From Sulfopaludibacter sp963835555 (GTDB lineage Bacteria > Acidobacteriota > Terriglobia > Bryobacterales > Bryobacteraceae): a stretch of 64,000 nt of DNA. Positions 1 through 9,541 of this stretch are shown here, one piece after another. Location: positions 434,001 through 498,000 of the forward strand of contig CAWIGC010000016.1 of NCBI GenBank assembly GCA_963835555.1, written 5' to 3'. Position numbers and translations under genes: made by a program. The notes beneath the pieces were generated by a model. The model had not been told where the DNA came from, did not search any database, and saw only the letters and a list, made by a program, of their open reading frames with translations. The number at the start of each line of letters is the position of its first letter. The first letter of the stretch is position 1.

Positions 1-1
1 C

Positions 2-349
2 ACGGAGAACAACGCCGACCTGGTGAAACCGGCAAACGTGCTCTGCCTGGAGTGCCACGGACCGAACTCGCCCAACGGACCGCACGCGCCCACTGTGGAG
101 GCGCATTCGCACCATCGCGCCGGAAGCCCGGGCAATGAGTGTGTGAACTGCCACATGCCGAAGATCCAGCAGACCGTTGCGGACATCAACGTCCGCGCCC
201 ACACGTTCAAATTCATCACTCCGGCCGCCACGGCAGAACTGAAGGTACCGAATCCATGCGGCGTTTGCCATGCGAAGGAGGGGCCGGATTTCGCCGCCGC
301 GGCTTTGAAGAGCTGGTCGAACGTTTCGCCCTGGCGCATGGAGCAATGA
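2..349 (+). CDS. Multihaem c-type cytochrome, C-terminal fragment
   Basis: The reading frame is open from the first bases of the window, so this is the 3' end of a longer gene. The 115 visible residues contain three CxxCH haem-attachment motifs (CLECH, CVNCH, CGVCH) and many extra His residues that could be distal haem ligands. Such proteins are exported and carry electrons in the periplasm or outer membrane. In Acidobacteriota they are often fused to upstream TPR or additional haem segments, which cannot be seen here. The stop lies 40 bases before the glycosyltransferase start. The class is clear; the specific partner is unknown. Confidence 0.8.
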   Translation, partial: TENNADLVKPANVLCLECHGPNSPNGPHAPTVEAHSHHRAGSPGNECVNCHMPKIQQTVADINVRAHTFKFITPAATAELKVPNPCGVCHAKEGPDFAAAALKSWSNVSPWRMEQ

Positions 350-389
350 GTGAGGCCGGCCAGTCCTGCCATAGGATAGGAAGAGCCCC

Positions 390-1487
390 ATGCGTATTGC
401 GATTGACGCCTTGCCGCTGCTGGTGCGCAGCGCCGGCATCAAGAATTACCTCTATCACTGGATCGCTCACCTGCGGCGCATCGCCCCTGCCGGCTCTATC
501 CGCACGGTTCCGGAGCTAGGCGAACTGGGTCCGCTGCATCACGATGCATCCATGGGCGGGCGGGTTCGTACGTTCACGGGCCTGGCCGGTCTCGCGCTTT
601 CCAGTTACATGCGACTGCCGGTTTACGATTGGCTGGCCGGCAGCGCAGAAGTGTTTCATGCGTCCACCCTGATGCGCCATCCCCCACGACGGCCGCGCCT
701 CACGGCCACCGCTTACGATATGACCTGCTGGCTTCTGCCGGAATTGCATTCCGCCGCCAACCTGCGCGCCGATCGCACGTATTCGGAACTGCTGAAGCGA
801 GCCCACGGCCTCATCGCCATATCGGAGAGCACCAAAGCCGATACCGTCCGCACCCTCGGAGTTTCGCCCGATCGCATTACCGTGATCTATCCCGGAATCG
901 CCGGCTCGTTCTTCGACACCGCGCCGGCTGAAATCGATCGCGTGAAAACGGGATACCGTTTGCAACGGCCGTATGTGCTCGCCGTCGGCACCATTGAGCC
1001 GCGTAAGAATGTGGACGCGCTGGTGAAGAGTTTCGCCGCCCTCCCGGCCAGCCTGCGCGAGGAATTCGACTTGGTTCTGGCCGGTCCCCGCGGTTGGGCT
1101 TCCGCCGAAACCCGGGAACTGCTGGGCGGTGTGCGCTACCTGGGCTACGTTCCCGAGCCGGACCTGGCACCGCTCACCGCCGGCGCGGCGCTGTTCGCCT
1201 ACCCTTCCCTGTACGAAGGCTTCGGCTTCCCGGTGGCGCAGGCCATGGCAGCGGGCGTCGCGGTGCTCACCTCGGACGTCTCGTCACTTCCCGAGATTGC
1301 CGGAGACTCCGCCCTGCTGGTGGATCCGCGCAGCCCCGGGGAACTGGTCGAGGGCCTGCGGCGCCTGCTTTCTTCCGCCTCTTTGCGGGCCAGTCTGGGC
1401 GCGCGCGGCCGCGAGCGGGCCCGCCGGTTCAGTTGGCCGGAATGCGCGGCGCAATCGCTGCTGTTTTTCGAACGCATGTTGGGATAG
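390..1487 (+). CDS. Glycosyltransferase family 4 (group 1)
   Basis: This 365-residue protein has the GT-B layout of GT4 enzymes, which transfer sugar from a nucleotide-sugar donor to glycan or lipid acceptors at the cytoplasmic face. The donor-domain start is seen as VGTIEPRKN near residues 199-207. The donor-binding signature YEGFGFPVAQAMAAG lies near 275-289, followed by SSLPEIAGDSALLVDP. The start is ATG at 390 with AGGAAG about 8 bases upstream. The second Glu of the usual EX7E motif is Gln (E276-x7-Q284), which is uncommon but found in some members. Donor and acceptor cannot be predicted. Confidence 0.88.
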   Translation: MRIAIDALPLLVRSAGIKNYLYHWIAHLRRIAPAGSIRTVPELGELGPLHHDASMGGRVRTFTGLAGLALSSYMRLPVYDWLAGSAEVFHASTLMRHPPRRPRLTATAYDMTCWLLPELHSAANLRADRTYSELLKRAHGLIAISESTKADTVRTLGVSPDRITVIYPGIAGSFFDTAPAEIDRVKTGYRLQRPYVLAVGTIEPRKNVDALVKSFAALPASLREEFDLVLAGPRGWASAETRELLGGVRYLGYVPEPDLAPLTAGAALFAYPSLYEGFGFPVAQAMAAGVAVLTSDVSSLPEIAGDSALLVDPRSPGELVEGLRRLLSSASLRASLGARGRERARRFSWPECAAQSLLFFERMLG

Positions 1488-1624
1488 CGTTATTTGGTTA
1501 ACCAAAGTTCAAGGGTACGCACGGTACGTTAGTAGAACTCGACTTCCCAGCGATCTATTGCCTCCATCGCCCGCGTCTGATTAACTCTTGGGTGGGGAAT
1601 TGCTCCCGATACATAGGACGTAAA

Positions 1625-2863
1625 ATGACTTCCACCTCAACTGCGATGACCTCTCAAACGCTTTCTCAATGTCTTTCGCAAGGCCGGATTCCGGTGGCCG
1701 AGGCCCTGCGTTATTCCATGATGCTGGCTGAAGCTATGCGGAAGCTTCACGAGGGCGGGCGTGCGCACGGCGCAGTCTCTCCCGTAACCATCAACCTCAC
1801 GGCTACCGGACTGGAACTGATGCCGGCTCCGCCGATTGACGAAGCGACGTCATACAAATCCCCCGAGGTGCTCGCAGGGCAGCCCGCCGACGCACGCAGC
1901 GATATCTTTTCCTTCGGCGCCGTAGTGTACGAGATGTTGACCGGAAAACGTGCGTTCGAAGGCGACGAACGCGGGGCCATGGCGCCCTCAGGCAGCCCCG
2001 CCGTCGATCGTCTGGTGGGCGGCTGTATGGCCGCCGACCCCGCCGCGAGGATCCAGCGCATTCAGAAGGTAATGCTCGAACTGAAGCTGCTGGCCGTCTC
2101 CGCCGCGCGCGCCGCAACTCCCGTTCCGCCGCGCCGCGATCCCGATGCCGACGCGCAATTGCTCATCGCCATCGAACAGGCCGAATCCCGCATTCTGGCT
2201 CGCGTGCAGGCGCATGAGAACGCGCTTGCCGAGACGCAGCGCCTGGCCGGCGAGGTGCTCCACCACGATGCCACCGCGGAATCCGCCATGCGCACCGAAA
2301 TCCTCCAACTAGAAGTGCGCATGGCCAATCGCATGAAGGCCAGTGAGAAAATCGTTGCCGATATTCAGACGGCTGTCTCCGAAGCGGTCAATCGGGAACC
2401 CGAAGTGTTGCCCGATTTTGCTCTACGCGGCGAAGTGCAACAGATCGATGCGCGCGTTGCCGGACGCCTGGAACAGATGGAAGCCCGCGTGGCCGCCATG
2501 TTAGAGCAAACCGAAGCTCGCTTCAGCGGACTGGCCGCCCAAATCGAGCAGCGTTTTACCGAAACCCTGGGCCGCCTCGAGCGCCTGGAACAGGCCGAAC
2601 CTCCGGCTCCGGTGGTGGACACCAGCCACATCGAGGAAGCTCTGGAACAGATGCGCCGGCAGATGAGTGAGTTCCAGGATCTGGTGGCGCAGGATTTCCA
2701 GACCTTCGAAAAGTCCCTGCAAACGCAGGCCACCGCCATCGATTCCGCCCGCACCGCCATGGCTCAGACCGACGACCTGGTGGAGCGCGTGGTGGAAGCC
2801 CTGGAATCCCTGCAATCCACCGTGCTGGAAAATTCCGAGGAGCGCGCGCTGGCTATCGGATAG
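1625..2863 (+). CDS. Pseudokinase-like C-lobe fused to long coiled coil
   Basis: ATG at 1625, with AGGA 7 bases upstream, is preferred over an upstream GTG at 1592. Residues about 10-160 resemble the C-lobe of Ser/Thr kinases: LHEGGRAHGAVSP sits where LHxxxxxHRDLKP is expected, then KSPEVL for the APE region, then SDIFSFGAVVYEMLTGKRAF. The glycine loop, the VAIK lysine, the catalytic Asp and DFG are absent, so phosphotransfer is not expected. Residues about 180-410 are charged, heptad-like coiled coil rich in Glu, Gln and Ala. It has no transmembrane segment. A scaffold or sensor role is inference. A strong hairpin follows the stop. Confidence 0.65.
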   Translation: MTSTSTAMTSQTLSQCLSQGRIPVAEALRYSMMLAEAMRKLHEGGRAHGAVSPVTINLTATGLELMPAPPIDEATSYKSPEVLAGQPADARSDIFSFGAVVYEMLTGKRAFEGDERGAMAPSGSPAVDRLVGGCMAADPAARIQRIQKVMLELKLLAVSAARAATPVPPRRDPDADAQLLIAIEQAESRILARVQAHENALAETQRLAGEVLHHDATAESAMRTEILQLEVRMANRMKASEKIVADIQTAVSEAVNREPEVLPDFALRGEVQQIDARVAGRLEQMEARVAAMLEQTEARFSGLAAQIEQRFTETLGRLERLEQAEPPAPVVDTSHIEEALEQMRRQMSEFQDLVAQDFQTFEKSLQTQATAIDSARTAMAQTDDLVERVVEALESLQSTVLENSEERALAIG

Positions 2864-2895
2864 CCTTGGCAACGCGCGCTTCGCTTTGCAAGTGG

Positions 2896-2923
2896 GACAG
2901 ACGATCGCCCCGTGTCGTCTGTC
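2896..2923. terminator. Hairpin between convergent genes
   Basis: GACAGACGA at 2896-2904 pairs perfectly with TCGTCTGTC at 2915-2923 across a 10-base loop, followed by ACCGCCGTTTTA. It lies between the convergent pseudokinase and RraA-like genes. A terminator is likely, although the T-run starts six bases late. Confidence 0.6.
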
Positions 2924-2932
2924 ACCGCCGTT

Positions 2933-3649
2933 TTACTTCTTCCCTCGCACGCGTCGCGATAGCCGGGCAAGCTCGTCCATCATGGCCTTGCGCGCTTCGG
3001 CGAACGCGGCCACCTCGGGCTTGCCCGTTTTGAAATAGTCCAGCACCAGCGCTTCCGCGCCCACCAGTTCGGCCGCCACCTGTCCCACTTCGGACGCGAT
3101 TTCCAGCGGAACCGTGGTCACGCCGTTGCAGTCCGCGTGAATCAAATCCCCCGGCTGTACGGTCAGGCCGCCCACCCGGACGGTACGGTGCAGGTCCACG
3201 ATATGGCTGTATCCGTGGGAGCAAATGGCGCCGTTGCTGAAGGCCGGAAAACCCAACCGCCGCACCTGGTCCAGATCCCGCGCCGCTCCGCTGGTCACCA
3301 GTCCCACCGCACCGAAAGACTGGTAGGTGGTGCACATGATCTCGCCGAATGTTGCGGCCACGGCGGGATCGTCCAGATCCTGGTAGACCACCACCGGCGG
3401 CCCGGGAAGTTCCGAGAAACGCGCCACCTGCTGGTCCAGCGAACCATAGACGTCGCCCTCGCGCCTGGGCAGCGCGCAACGCATAGTAGCGGTTGCGGCG
3501 TACCCCACCATGGGAGGCATTTCGGGGAAGCAGGCCCGAATGCGCCCGTCCATGTAGCCTTCGGTGCGCGGGCGAATCTCGAATAGCTCGATGGTGTTGC
3601 AGATTGTGGGTGTGTCGTATTGGGCGAGCAGTTTCAGATCGATCATCAA
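2933..3649 (-). CDS. RraA / HMG-CHA aldolase family protein
   Basis: This 238-residue protein belongs to the RraA-like fold (formerly annotated demethylmenaquinone methyltransferase-like). The family covers RNase E inhibitors and class II metal-dependent aldolases for 4-hydroxy-4-methyl-2-oxoglutarate or oxaloacetate. The diagnostic core GAVGLVTSGAARDLDQV, near residues 113-129, carries the Arg-Asp pair that binds substrate and metal. GDLIHADCNGVTTVP is the second conserved block. The length is typical. It is convergent with the upstream gene and stands alone. Aldolase or decarboxylase activity is more likely than RNase E control in this lineage, but the substrate is unknown. Confidence 0.82.
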   Translation of the reverse strand: MMIDLKLLAQYDTPTICNTIELFEIRPRTEGYMDGRIRACFPEMPPMVGYAATATMRCALPRREGDVYGSLDQQVARFSELPGPPVVVYQDLDDPAVAATFGEIMCTTYQSFGAVGLVTSGAARDLDQVRRLGFPAFSNGAICSHGYSHIVDLHRTVRVGGLTVQPGDLIHADCNGVTTVPLEIASEVGQVAAELVGAEALVLDYFKTGKPEVAAFAEARKAMMDELARLSRRVRGKK

Positions 3650-3704
3650 CAGTTTATTTTACAGGGTGTCTCGAAATTCGCTTTTATTTTTGAGCCGTTT
3701 TTTG

Positions 3705-3734
3705 TTGACAGTGCCTGTGCGCCACGTGTAACCT
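3705..3734 (+). promoter_or_regulatory. Candidate sigma-70 promoter for TonB receptor
   Basis: A perfect TTGACA at 3705-3710 is followed after 18 bases by TAACCT (3 of 6 matches to the -10 consensus). It is 72 bases upstream of the receptor ATG, in an AT-richer gap. The -35 is convincing and the -10 is weak. Confidence 0.4.
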
Positions 3735-3805
3735 ACCTGAAACGCTTAGACCTTCCAAGTTCGCGGGCCTGAGCCAGGACTCTTGCTTACCGAGGGGATA
3801 CACTC

Positions 3806-6800
3806 ATGCGAACACTTGTGGCTGCCGCGGCAGCGATATTGGTCTTTTGCGCGGCCCTGCTGGCCCAGAATTCGTCGTTGAACGGGACAGTTTCTGATCC
3901 ATCGGGCGCCGTAATTCCAAACGCAGCACTCACTCTTGCCAATCAGCAGACCGGACTCCAGCGTGTCACTGTGTCCGACGCGCAAGGCCGTTACACCTTT
4001 GACAGTGTGCCGCCGGGAAATTATCGCATCAGCGCCAAGGCGGCAGGATTTGCGGACGCGATTGTCAACAATATCGAAATTCTGGTGAATCAGCCGGCCA
4101 CCATCGCGGTGAAGTTCGAAAAGGTCGGGTCCACCAGCGAAACCATTTCCGTGGAAGCCGGCACAACCCAGGTCAACACCGTGGATGCCACGCTGGGCAA
4201 CGCCATTGAAAGCCACCAGATTGTCGAATTGCCCTCCTACGCGCGCAACGTCGCCAATCTACTCACCTTTCAGCCGGGCGTAAATTTAAGCGGCAACGTC
4301 AATGGCGGCAAGAGCGACCAGGGCAACATCACTCTGGATGGGGCGGACGTCATCAACGAGAACAACCGCTCCGCTATGACCAGCGTCCTGAACGTGACCA
4401 TCGATTCGGTGCAGGAGTTCCGCGTCACCACCACCAACGGCAATGCCGACGAGGGCCGTTCGTCCGGTGCGCAGATCACCCTGGTCACCAAGAGCGGCAC
4501 CAATCAATTCCATGGCTCGCTTTATGAGTACCGCCGCGGCACCGAAACCGCCGCCAACAATTTCTTCAACAATCTGTCCGGATTACCCCGGCCCGCGCTG
4601 CTGATCAATATCTTCGGCGGATCTCTGGGCGGCCCCGTCAAAAAGAACAAGCTGTTCTTCTTCCTCAACTACGAAGGACGCCGCGACGCCAGCGCCAATT
4701 CCGCGCTGCGCTCGGTGCCCTCGCCCACGCTCGACCAGGGCCAGGTACTCTACAAGAACACCGCCGGCGCCATTGCCACTTTGTCGCCGGCCCAGATTAC
4801 GGCCATCGATCAGTCGCACATCGGTCCCAGCGCGGCGGCGCTCGCGCTGTTCAAACAGTACCCCGCCGGCAACGATTATACGCAGGGGGACGGTCTGAAC
4901 ATCATTGGCTACCGGTTCAACTCGCCGGCCCACAATGTGCAGAACACCTATATCACCCGCTTGGATTGGGCGGTCGATAACGCCGGTAAGCATACCGTGT
5001 TCTTCCGCGGCCAGTTGCAGAATTACTGGAATAACAACTCGCCCGAATTTCCGGGCCAGGATCCGGCTTCGGTGGGACTCGATAACAGCAAAGGCATTGC
5101 CATCGGTTATACCGCGATGGTCAAGCCGAACCTGGTAAGTACATTCCGCTATGGCCTCACCCGGTATGGCGCCGAAACCACCGGGGTGCTGAACGGAAAC
5201 TATGCCTACTTCCGGAACATCAGCACGCTGTATCCCACCACTACGGATTCGGCGCGCATCATTCCGGCGCACACTGTGAGCGAAGATTTCGCCTGGGTTC
5301 ACGGCTCGCACGATATTCACTTCGGCGCCATCGCCCGGTTCATTTCCAACCAGTCCAGCAGTCTGGGCGGCACCTTTTCCGACGCGTACGGCAACGCCTC
5401 CTGGATGCTGAACACGGGTAAAGAATTGCAGCCTGCCGATCTCGCCTCCAGTTTCCGCACTTCGGAGACGTACGCCATGGTCGCGGTGCTTGGCCTGTTG
5501 CCCGAAGGGGACGCGCATTATAACTACACCACCGCCGGGACGGCGCTGGGACCGGGTCAACCCATCATTCGCGATTTCAAGAACCAGGAATACGAGTGGT
5601 ACATCAGCGATACCTGGCGCGTCACGCGCAACCTCACTATCACCGCGGGCCTTCGCCACTCCCTGATGCCGCCCATTTACGAAGCCAACGGCGCGCAGAG
5701 CACGGCAATTCCCGGTTTGAGCAACTGGCTGGCGCAGCGCGACGGCCTCGCCATGGTGGGCGCGCCGCAGAGCCTGGCAACGCCGGTGCAATTCGTGCTT
5801 TCCAATTCGGCTCAGGGGCGCGATCTCTATCCCAACCACTTGAAGAATTTGGCGCCGCGCTTGTCGTTGGCTTATTCTCCCAGCGCCCACGACGGGATCG
5901 GCAAATTCCTCTTCGGCGGCGAAGGCAAGACTTCCATCCGTGCCGGTTGGGGCATGTTCTACGACCTGTTCGGGCAACCGCTGGCACAATCGTACTCCTC
6001 ATCGGCGCTCGGGTTCTCCACGTCTCTCTCCAACCCCGCGGGTGTAGTGAGCACGCTGAACAGCCCGCGCTACTCCGGCTTTTACAACCTTCCGGCCGGG
6101 TTGTTGCCGCCCGCGCCTCCCGCCGGTTTCCCGCAGGTGGCGCCGAATCTGTTCGCCATCACCAACAGCATCGACGACCAGTTGAAACCTCCCTACACCA
6201 TGAACATGAACTTCAGCATCGGCCGGGAATTCGGCAAAGGCTGGTTCGTGCAGGGTTCGTATGTGGGGCGTCTCTCGCGCCGCTCCCTCATTCACCGCGA
6301 CGTGGCCGAGCCCACTAATCTGGTCGATCCTAAATCGGGCCAGACATATTTCCAGGCCGCGCAGTTGCTGGCTACGCAGGGCAACAACAACGTGGCCACC
6401 GCCAACGTGGCCAAGATTCCGTTCTGGGAGAATCTCTTCCCCGGGCTCGCAGGCAAGGGTTTGACGGCCACCCAGGAGGCCTATCACATCTACAACAACT
6501 ATGCTCCCGACTACACCTCGGCGCTCGTCCAGATCGACCAGGCCTGCTCCCCGTCGTGCAGTATTTACGGCCCCTATGCGCTGTTCAATTCCCAGTACTC
6601 CGCGCTGTCCACCTTCAGCTCGGTGGGCATGGGCGACTACCACGCCATGCAGTGGACGGTTCGCAAGCGCATGAGCAGTTCGCTCACACTCGACTTCAAT
6701 TACACCTTCAGCAAATCCGAGGACCTCGGCTCCGGCGGCGAGACCGCCGGCGGTTCCTACGGGTCGCTGATGCAGAACATCTGGTTCCCGCGGCAAATGT

Positions 6801-7393
6801 GGGCCGTTTCCGACTACGACGCGCGCCACATTGTGAACGCGTTTGCGGTCTGGCAAGTGCCGGTGGGCAGGAACCGGCAGTTCCTCTCCGGCGCCGGGCG
6901 GGTGCTGGATGCGGTGGTGGGCGGATGGATGCTGACGCCGACCCTGCAATGGAGCAGCGCCGTGCCGACCGGAGTTGGCGACGGCTCTAACTGGGCCACC
7001 GATTGGAACATCACGACCAACGCGGACCAGATCTCACCGGTGAGCACGGGCGTATTCAAGAACGCCTCCGCCATTGCGGGCAAGGGTGGACCGAATCTGT
7101 TTTCCGACCCCAACACCGCGTTCAACGCATTTCAATTTGCGCTGCCGGGCGAGAGCGGCACGCGCAACGAACTGCGCCGGCCGGGTCCGTTCGCCATCAA
7201 CATGAGTCTGGCGAAGGAGTTCACCATTCACGAGAATCACAAACTCCAGATTCGTTGGGAGTCCTACAACCTGACGAACACCACCGTTTTTACGGGCTAC
7301 TCGCTGAGCCTGGGAACCGCCAGCACGTTTGGCAAGGCCACTAGCGCCGCGGACCCCCGCCAGATGGAGTTCGCCATGCGGTACACATTCTAA
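3806..7393 (+). CDS. Oar-like TonB-dependent receptor
   Basis: This is a 1195-residue outer-membrane protein. Residues 1-20 form a signal peptide ending at ALLAQ. Residues about 22-110 are a carboxypeptidase-regulatory-like beta-sandwich (SLNGTVSDPSGAVIPNA, then GRYTFDSVPPGNYRISA). A plug region follows (LPSYARNVANLLTFQPGV; ITLDGADVINENNR; QITLVTKSGTNQFHGSLYEY), then a long beta-barrel ending in an aromatic residue (MRYTF). Receptors of this type take up bulky substrates using TonB energy and are greatly expanded in Acidobacteriota. GAGGGG lies about 10 bases before the ATG. No degradative gene flanks it, so the ligand is unknown. Confidence 0.88.
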   Translation: MRTLVAAAAAILVFCAALLAQNSSLNGTVSDPSGAVIPNAALTLANQQTGLQRVTVSDAQGRYTFDSVPPGNYRISAKAAGFADAIVNNIEILVNQPATIAVKFEKVGSTSETISVEAGTTQVNTVDATLGNAIESHQIVELPSYARNVANLLTFQPGVNLSGNVNGGKSDQGNITLDGADVINENNRSAMTSVLNVTIDSVQEFRVTTTNGNADEGRSSGAQITLVTKSGTNQFHGSLYEYRRGTETAANNFFNNLSGLPRPALLINIFGGSLGGPVKKNKLFFFLNYEGRRDASANSALRSVPSPTLDQGQVLYKNTAGAIATLSPAQITAIDQSHIGPSAAALALFKQYPAGNDYTQGDGLNIIGYRFNSPAHNVQNTYITRLDWAVDNAGKHTVFFRGQLQNYWNNNSPEFPGQDPASVGLDNSKGIAIGYTAMVKPNLVSTFRYGLTRYGAETTGVLNGNYAYFRNISTLYPTTTDSARIIPAHTVSEDFAWVHGSHDIHFGAIARFISNQSSSLGGTFSDAYGNASWMLNTGKELQPADLASSFRTSETYAMVAVLGLLPEGDAHYNYTTAGTALGPGQPIIRDFKNQEYEWYISDTWRVTRNLTITAGLRHSLMPPIYEANGAQSTAIPGLSNWLAQRDGLAMVGAPQSLATPVQFVLSNSAQGRDLYPNHLKNLAPRLSLAYSPSAHDGIGKFLFGGEGKTSIRAGWGMFYDLFGQPLAQSYSSSALGFSTSLSNPAGVVSTLNSPRYSGFYNLPAGLLPPAPPAGFPQVAPNLFAITNSIDDQLKPPYTMNMNFSIGREFGKGWFVQGSYVGRLSRRSLIHRDVAEPTNLVDPKSGQTYFQAAQLLATQGNNNVATANVAKIPFWENLFPGLAGKGLTATQEAYHIYNNYAPDYTSALVQIDQACSPSCSIYGPYALFNSQYSALSTFSSVGMGDYHAMQWTVRKRMSSSLTLDFNYTFSKSEDLGSGGETAGGSYGSLMQNIWFPRQMWAVSDYDARHIVNAFAVWQVPVGRNRQFLSGAGRVLDAVVGGWMLTPTLQWSSAVPTGVGDGSNWATDWNITTNADQISPVSTGVFKNASAIAGKGGPNLFSDPNTAFNAFQFALPGESGTRNELRRPGPFAINMSLAKEFTIHENHKLQIRWESYNLTNTTVFTGYSLSLGTASTFGKATSAADPRQMEFAMRYTF

Positions 7394-7395
7394 GC

Positions 7396-7757
7396 ACCGG
7401 CAGAGTCGGCCGCCATGTTGTCTCCCAATTGACGGTTGCGGGCGCGCGTGTTCGCGCGCTGGCCCGCATCTCGCCGCCCCTACCGCTCCCATCGACGACC
7501 GCGACATTGCGGCCGTCGCAGTCCGCGCCTTGCGCGAGGAGGGACATGCCGGCGCCGAATAGGTTCTCACCGGTCCTCCAGCGCGGCAGGAGTTACGCAT
7601 GCCAGCCTTGGTCATCGACATGCTCCTCAGCGGCTGGTCCGCCGCGATCGGTCAGCCCGCCCTGGTGACATCCACGGTGGTGGAAATCACCGGAGCGCCG
7701 GCCGGCACGTTCCCCAACTGGGTGGCCGATCACGCTTCGTTATTTTCGGTACCTTGA
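7396..7757 (+). pseudogene. Remnant of NmrA-like NAD(P)-binding protein
   Basis: Two pieces of one family are visible in different frames. Frame 1, from 7396, reads TGRVGRHVVSQLTVAGARVRAL, a Rossmann N-terminus with its GxxG loop truncated at the left. Frame 3, from about 7488, reads DDRDIAAVAVRALREEGHAGAE, then a stop at 7560-7562, then VLTGPP in the same frame. That is the expected YVLTGP motif with Tyr replaced by a stop. The frame continues through LLSGWSAAIGQPALVTSTV and FPNWVADHASLF to 7757, the normal C-terminus of NmrA/atypical SDR proteins. About half of the usual 280-300 residues are missing between the pieces. It is not functional. Confidence 0.72.
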
Positions 7758-7792
7758 AGCTACCCGAAAACCATCGCCCGAACAATGGCGCT

Positions 7793-9541
7793 TCACGTCT
7801 CCAGCTTGTAGCGCGTTTGCGCCAGTCCGTATAGCCGGCGCCATAGCAGGCGATTGATCGTCACCACCATCGCCACCATCATTACCGTGGCGGCCAGCAG
7901 CAGCGGGAAGTTACCCGCGTCGGTGGCGGCGCTGATGGTGGCGCCCAGTCCCGTGGTGGCAATGGTCTTTTTATTGAAGTGAAAATACTCCGCCACAATG
8001 CTGGCATTCCACGCGCCGCCCGACGCCGTCACCATGCCCGTCAGCAGATACGGAAAAATTCCCGGCAGCAACAGTTTGCGCCAGCGCTGCACCGTGCCGA
8101 GCTGATAGATGTCGCAGACTTCCTTCAGATCCGTGGGGATGGCCATGGCGCCCGCGATCACATTGAACAGCAGATACCATTGGGTTCCCAACAGGAGCAG
8201 GACAATTGCCGCGATGCCCATTCCGCCGCCCACCCGGATCAGCATCAGCAGCACGATCGGAAACAGCGCCGTGGCGGGCACCGACGCCGCGATCTGCGCC
8301 AGCGGCTGGACGATTGCCGAGACCTTCGGCCGCAGTCCCACGTACACGCCCACCGGGATGGTCCAGAGCGCGGCCAGCACCAGCGTCACTTCCACGCGTA
8401 GAAACGTGGCCCCTGCGCCGATGAAGATGTGCCGCAGGTCGGAACCGGTGACGCCCGCGAGCATCACGAACATGCCGATCACGCCATACAGCAAGCCGCC
8501 CACGGCTGCCAGGCCCACGGCCCAGCCGAGCCATTTACGCGCGCCGCCCGCTTTCTGCGCCGGCCCGCGCTCTGCTTCCCGGCGCGCGAAGAACAGGGTG
8601 ACGGCTTCCCGCGCGGGGTCCAGAGTGATGCGTGACACCCGAGCCACTACCCGCGAATGGCGCAGCATGGTGAGAATCGGCGAGCGCGGGGCTTGCGCCG
8701 ATTCCACCTGCTCGAACTTGAACTTCTCGCTCCAGGCGATGACCGGCCGCCAGATCAACTGGTCCATCAGGACGATCACCAGGATCATGGCGAACACTCC
8801 CCACAGAATCGCGCCCGTATTGCCGGCATTGGCCGCCGTTTGCAGATACGAACCCAACCCCGGAAGCCGCAGGTCGCGCTTGCCCAGCACGAACATTTCG
8901 CACGGCATCAGGAAGAACCAGCCGCCCGCCACGCTCATCATCGAATTCCACACCAGCCCGATCGCCGAGTAGGGCAGTTCCAGTTGCGTGAAGCGCTGCC
9001 ACCAGCTCAGGCGGTAGATTTGCGCCGCCTCGCTCATCTCGCGCGGTATGCTTTTCATACTGGAATACACGCTGAACGTCATGTTCCAGACCTGCCCGGT
9101 GAAGATCAGCAGGATCGAACCCAGCTCCACGCCCAGTTGGCGCGTCGGGAACAGGGTCACCATGGAGACCATTACGCCGGGCAGAAAGCTCAGCACCGGG
9201 ATGGATTGCAGCGTATCCAGCATGGGGATGAGGATCCGCTCCGCCCGGGCATTGTGCGCGGCTACCCAGGCGTACACCAGCGTCACCAGCAGGCTCACCA
9301 GGTAGGCGATGGTGAGGCGGGCCACCGAAAACAGGGCGTACCGCGGCAGCGCCCACGGCGTGAGATCGATCTCCGTGTTGGTGTTGACCGCGCCCGTCCA
9401 GTAGCGTGCCAGCGAGATCAGCCCGTAGAACAGCGCCAGCCCGGCGAAGACGATCGGCAGATCCTTCAGCAGCGAGGCGGCGCTACTCGGAAGAACGCCA
9501 AAGGGTGCCCATGAGGTGGCCTGCCCGCGGCGTTCCGTCAT
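7793..9541 (-). CDS. ABC permease with two fused permease domains
   Basis: This 582-residue inner-membrane protein contains two BPD_transp_1 units in tandem, so one chain supplies the whole channel. Each half has an EAA-type coupling loop: EAAQIYRLSWWQRFTQLELP near residue 190 and EVCDIYQLGTVQRWRKLLLP near 480. The sequence class is the nitrate/sulfonate/bicarbonate group (SsuC/TauC/NrtB-like). Its start overlaps the stop of the ATPase gene by four bases (ATGA), so the two are co-translated. No periplasmic binding protein is encoded nearby. It is the last gene of the five-gene minus-strand operon; substrate unknown. Confidence 0.87.
   Translation of the reverse strand: MTERRGQATSWAPFGVLPSSAASLLKDLPIVFAGLALFYGLISLARYWTGAVNTNTEIDLTPWALPRYALFSVARLTIAYLVSLLVTLVYAWVAAHNARAERILIPMLDTLQSIPVLSFLPGVMVSMVTLFPTRQLGVELGSILLIFTGQVWNMTFSVYSSMKSIPREMSEAAQIYRLSWWQRFTQLELPYSAIGLVWNSMMSVAGGWFFLMPCEMFVLGKRDLRLPGLGSYLQTAANAGNTGAILWGVFAMILVIVLMDQLIWRPVIAWSEKFKFEQVESAQAPRSPILTMLRHSRVVARVSRITLDPAREAVTLFFARREAERGPAQKAGGARKWLGWAVGLAAVGGLLYGVIGMFVMLAGVTGSDLRHIFIGAGATFLRVEVTLVLAALWTIPVGVYVGLRPKVSAIVQPLAQIAASVPATALFPIVLLMLIRVGGGMGIAAIVLLLLGTQWYLLFNVIAGAMAIPTDLKEVCDIYQLGTVQRWRKLLLPGIFPYLLTGMVTASGGAWNASIVAEYFHFNKKTIATTGLGATISAATDAGNFPLLLAATVMMVAMVVTINRLLWRRLYGLAQTRYKLET

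Noticed and set aside
4583..5989. 468-codon minus-strand frame inside the first TonB receptor
   Set aside because: It is a shadow of a conserved plus-strand gene, with no family match and biased composition.
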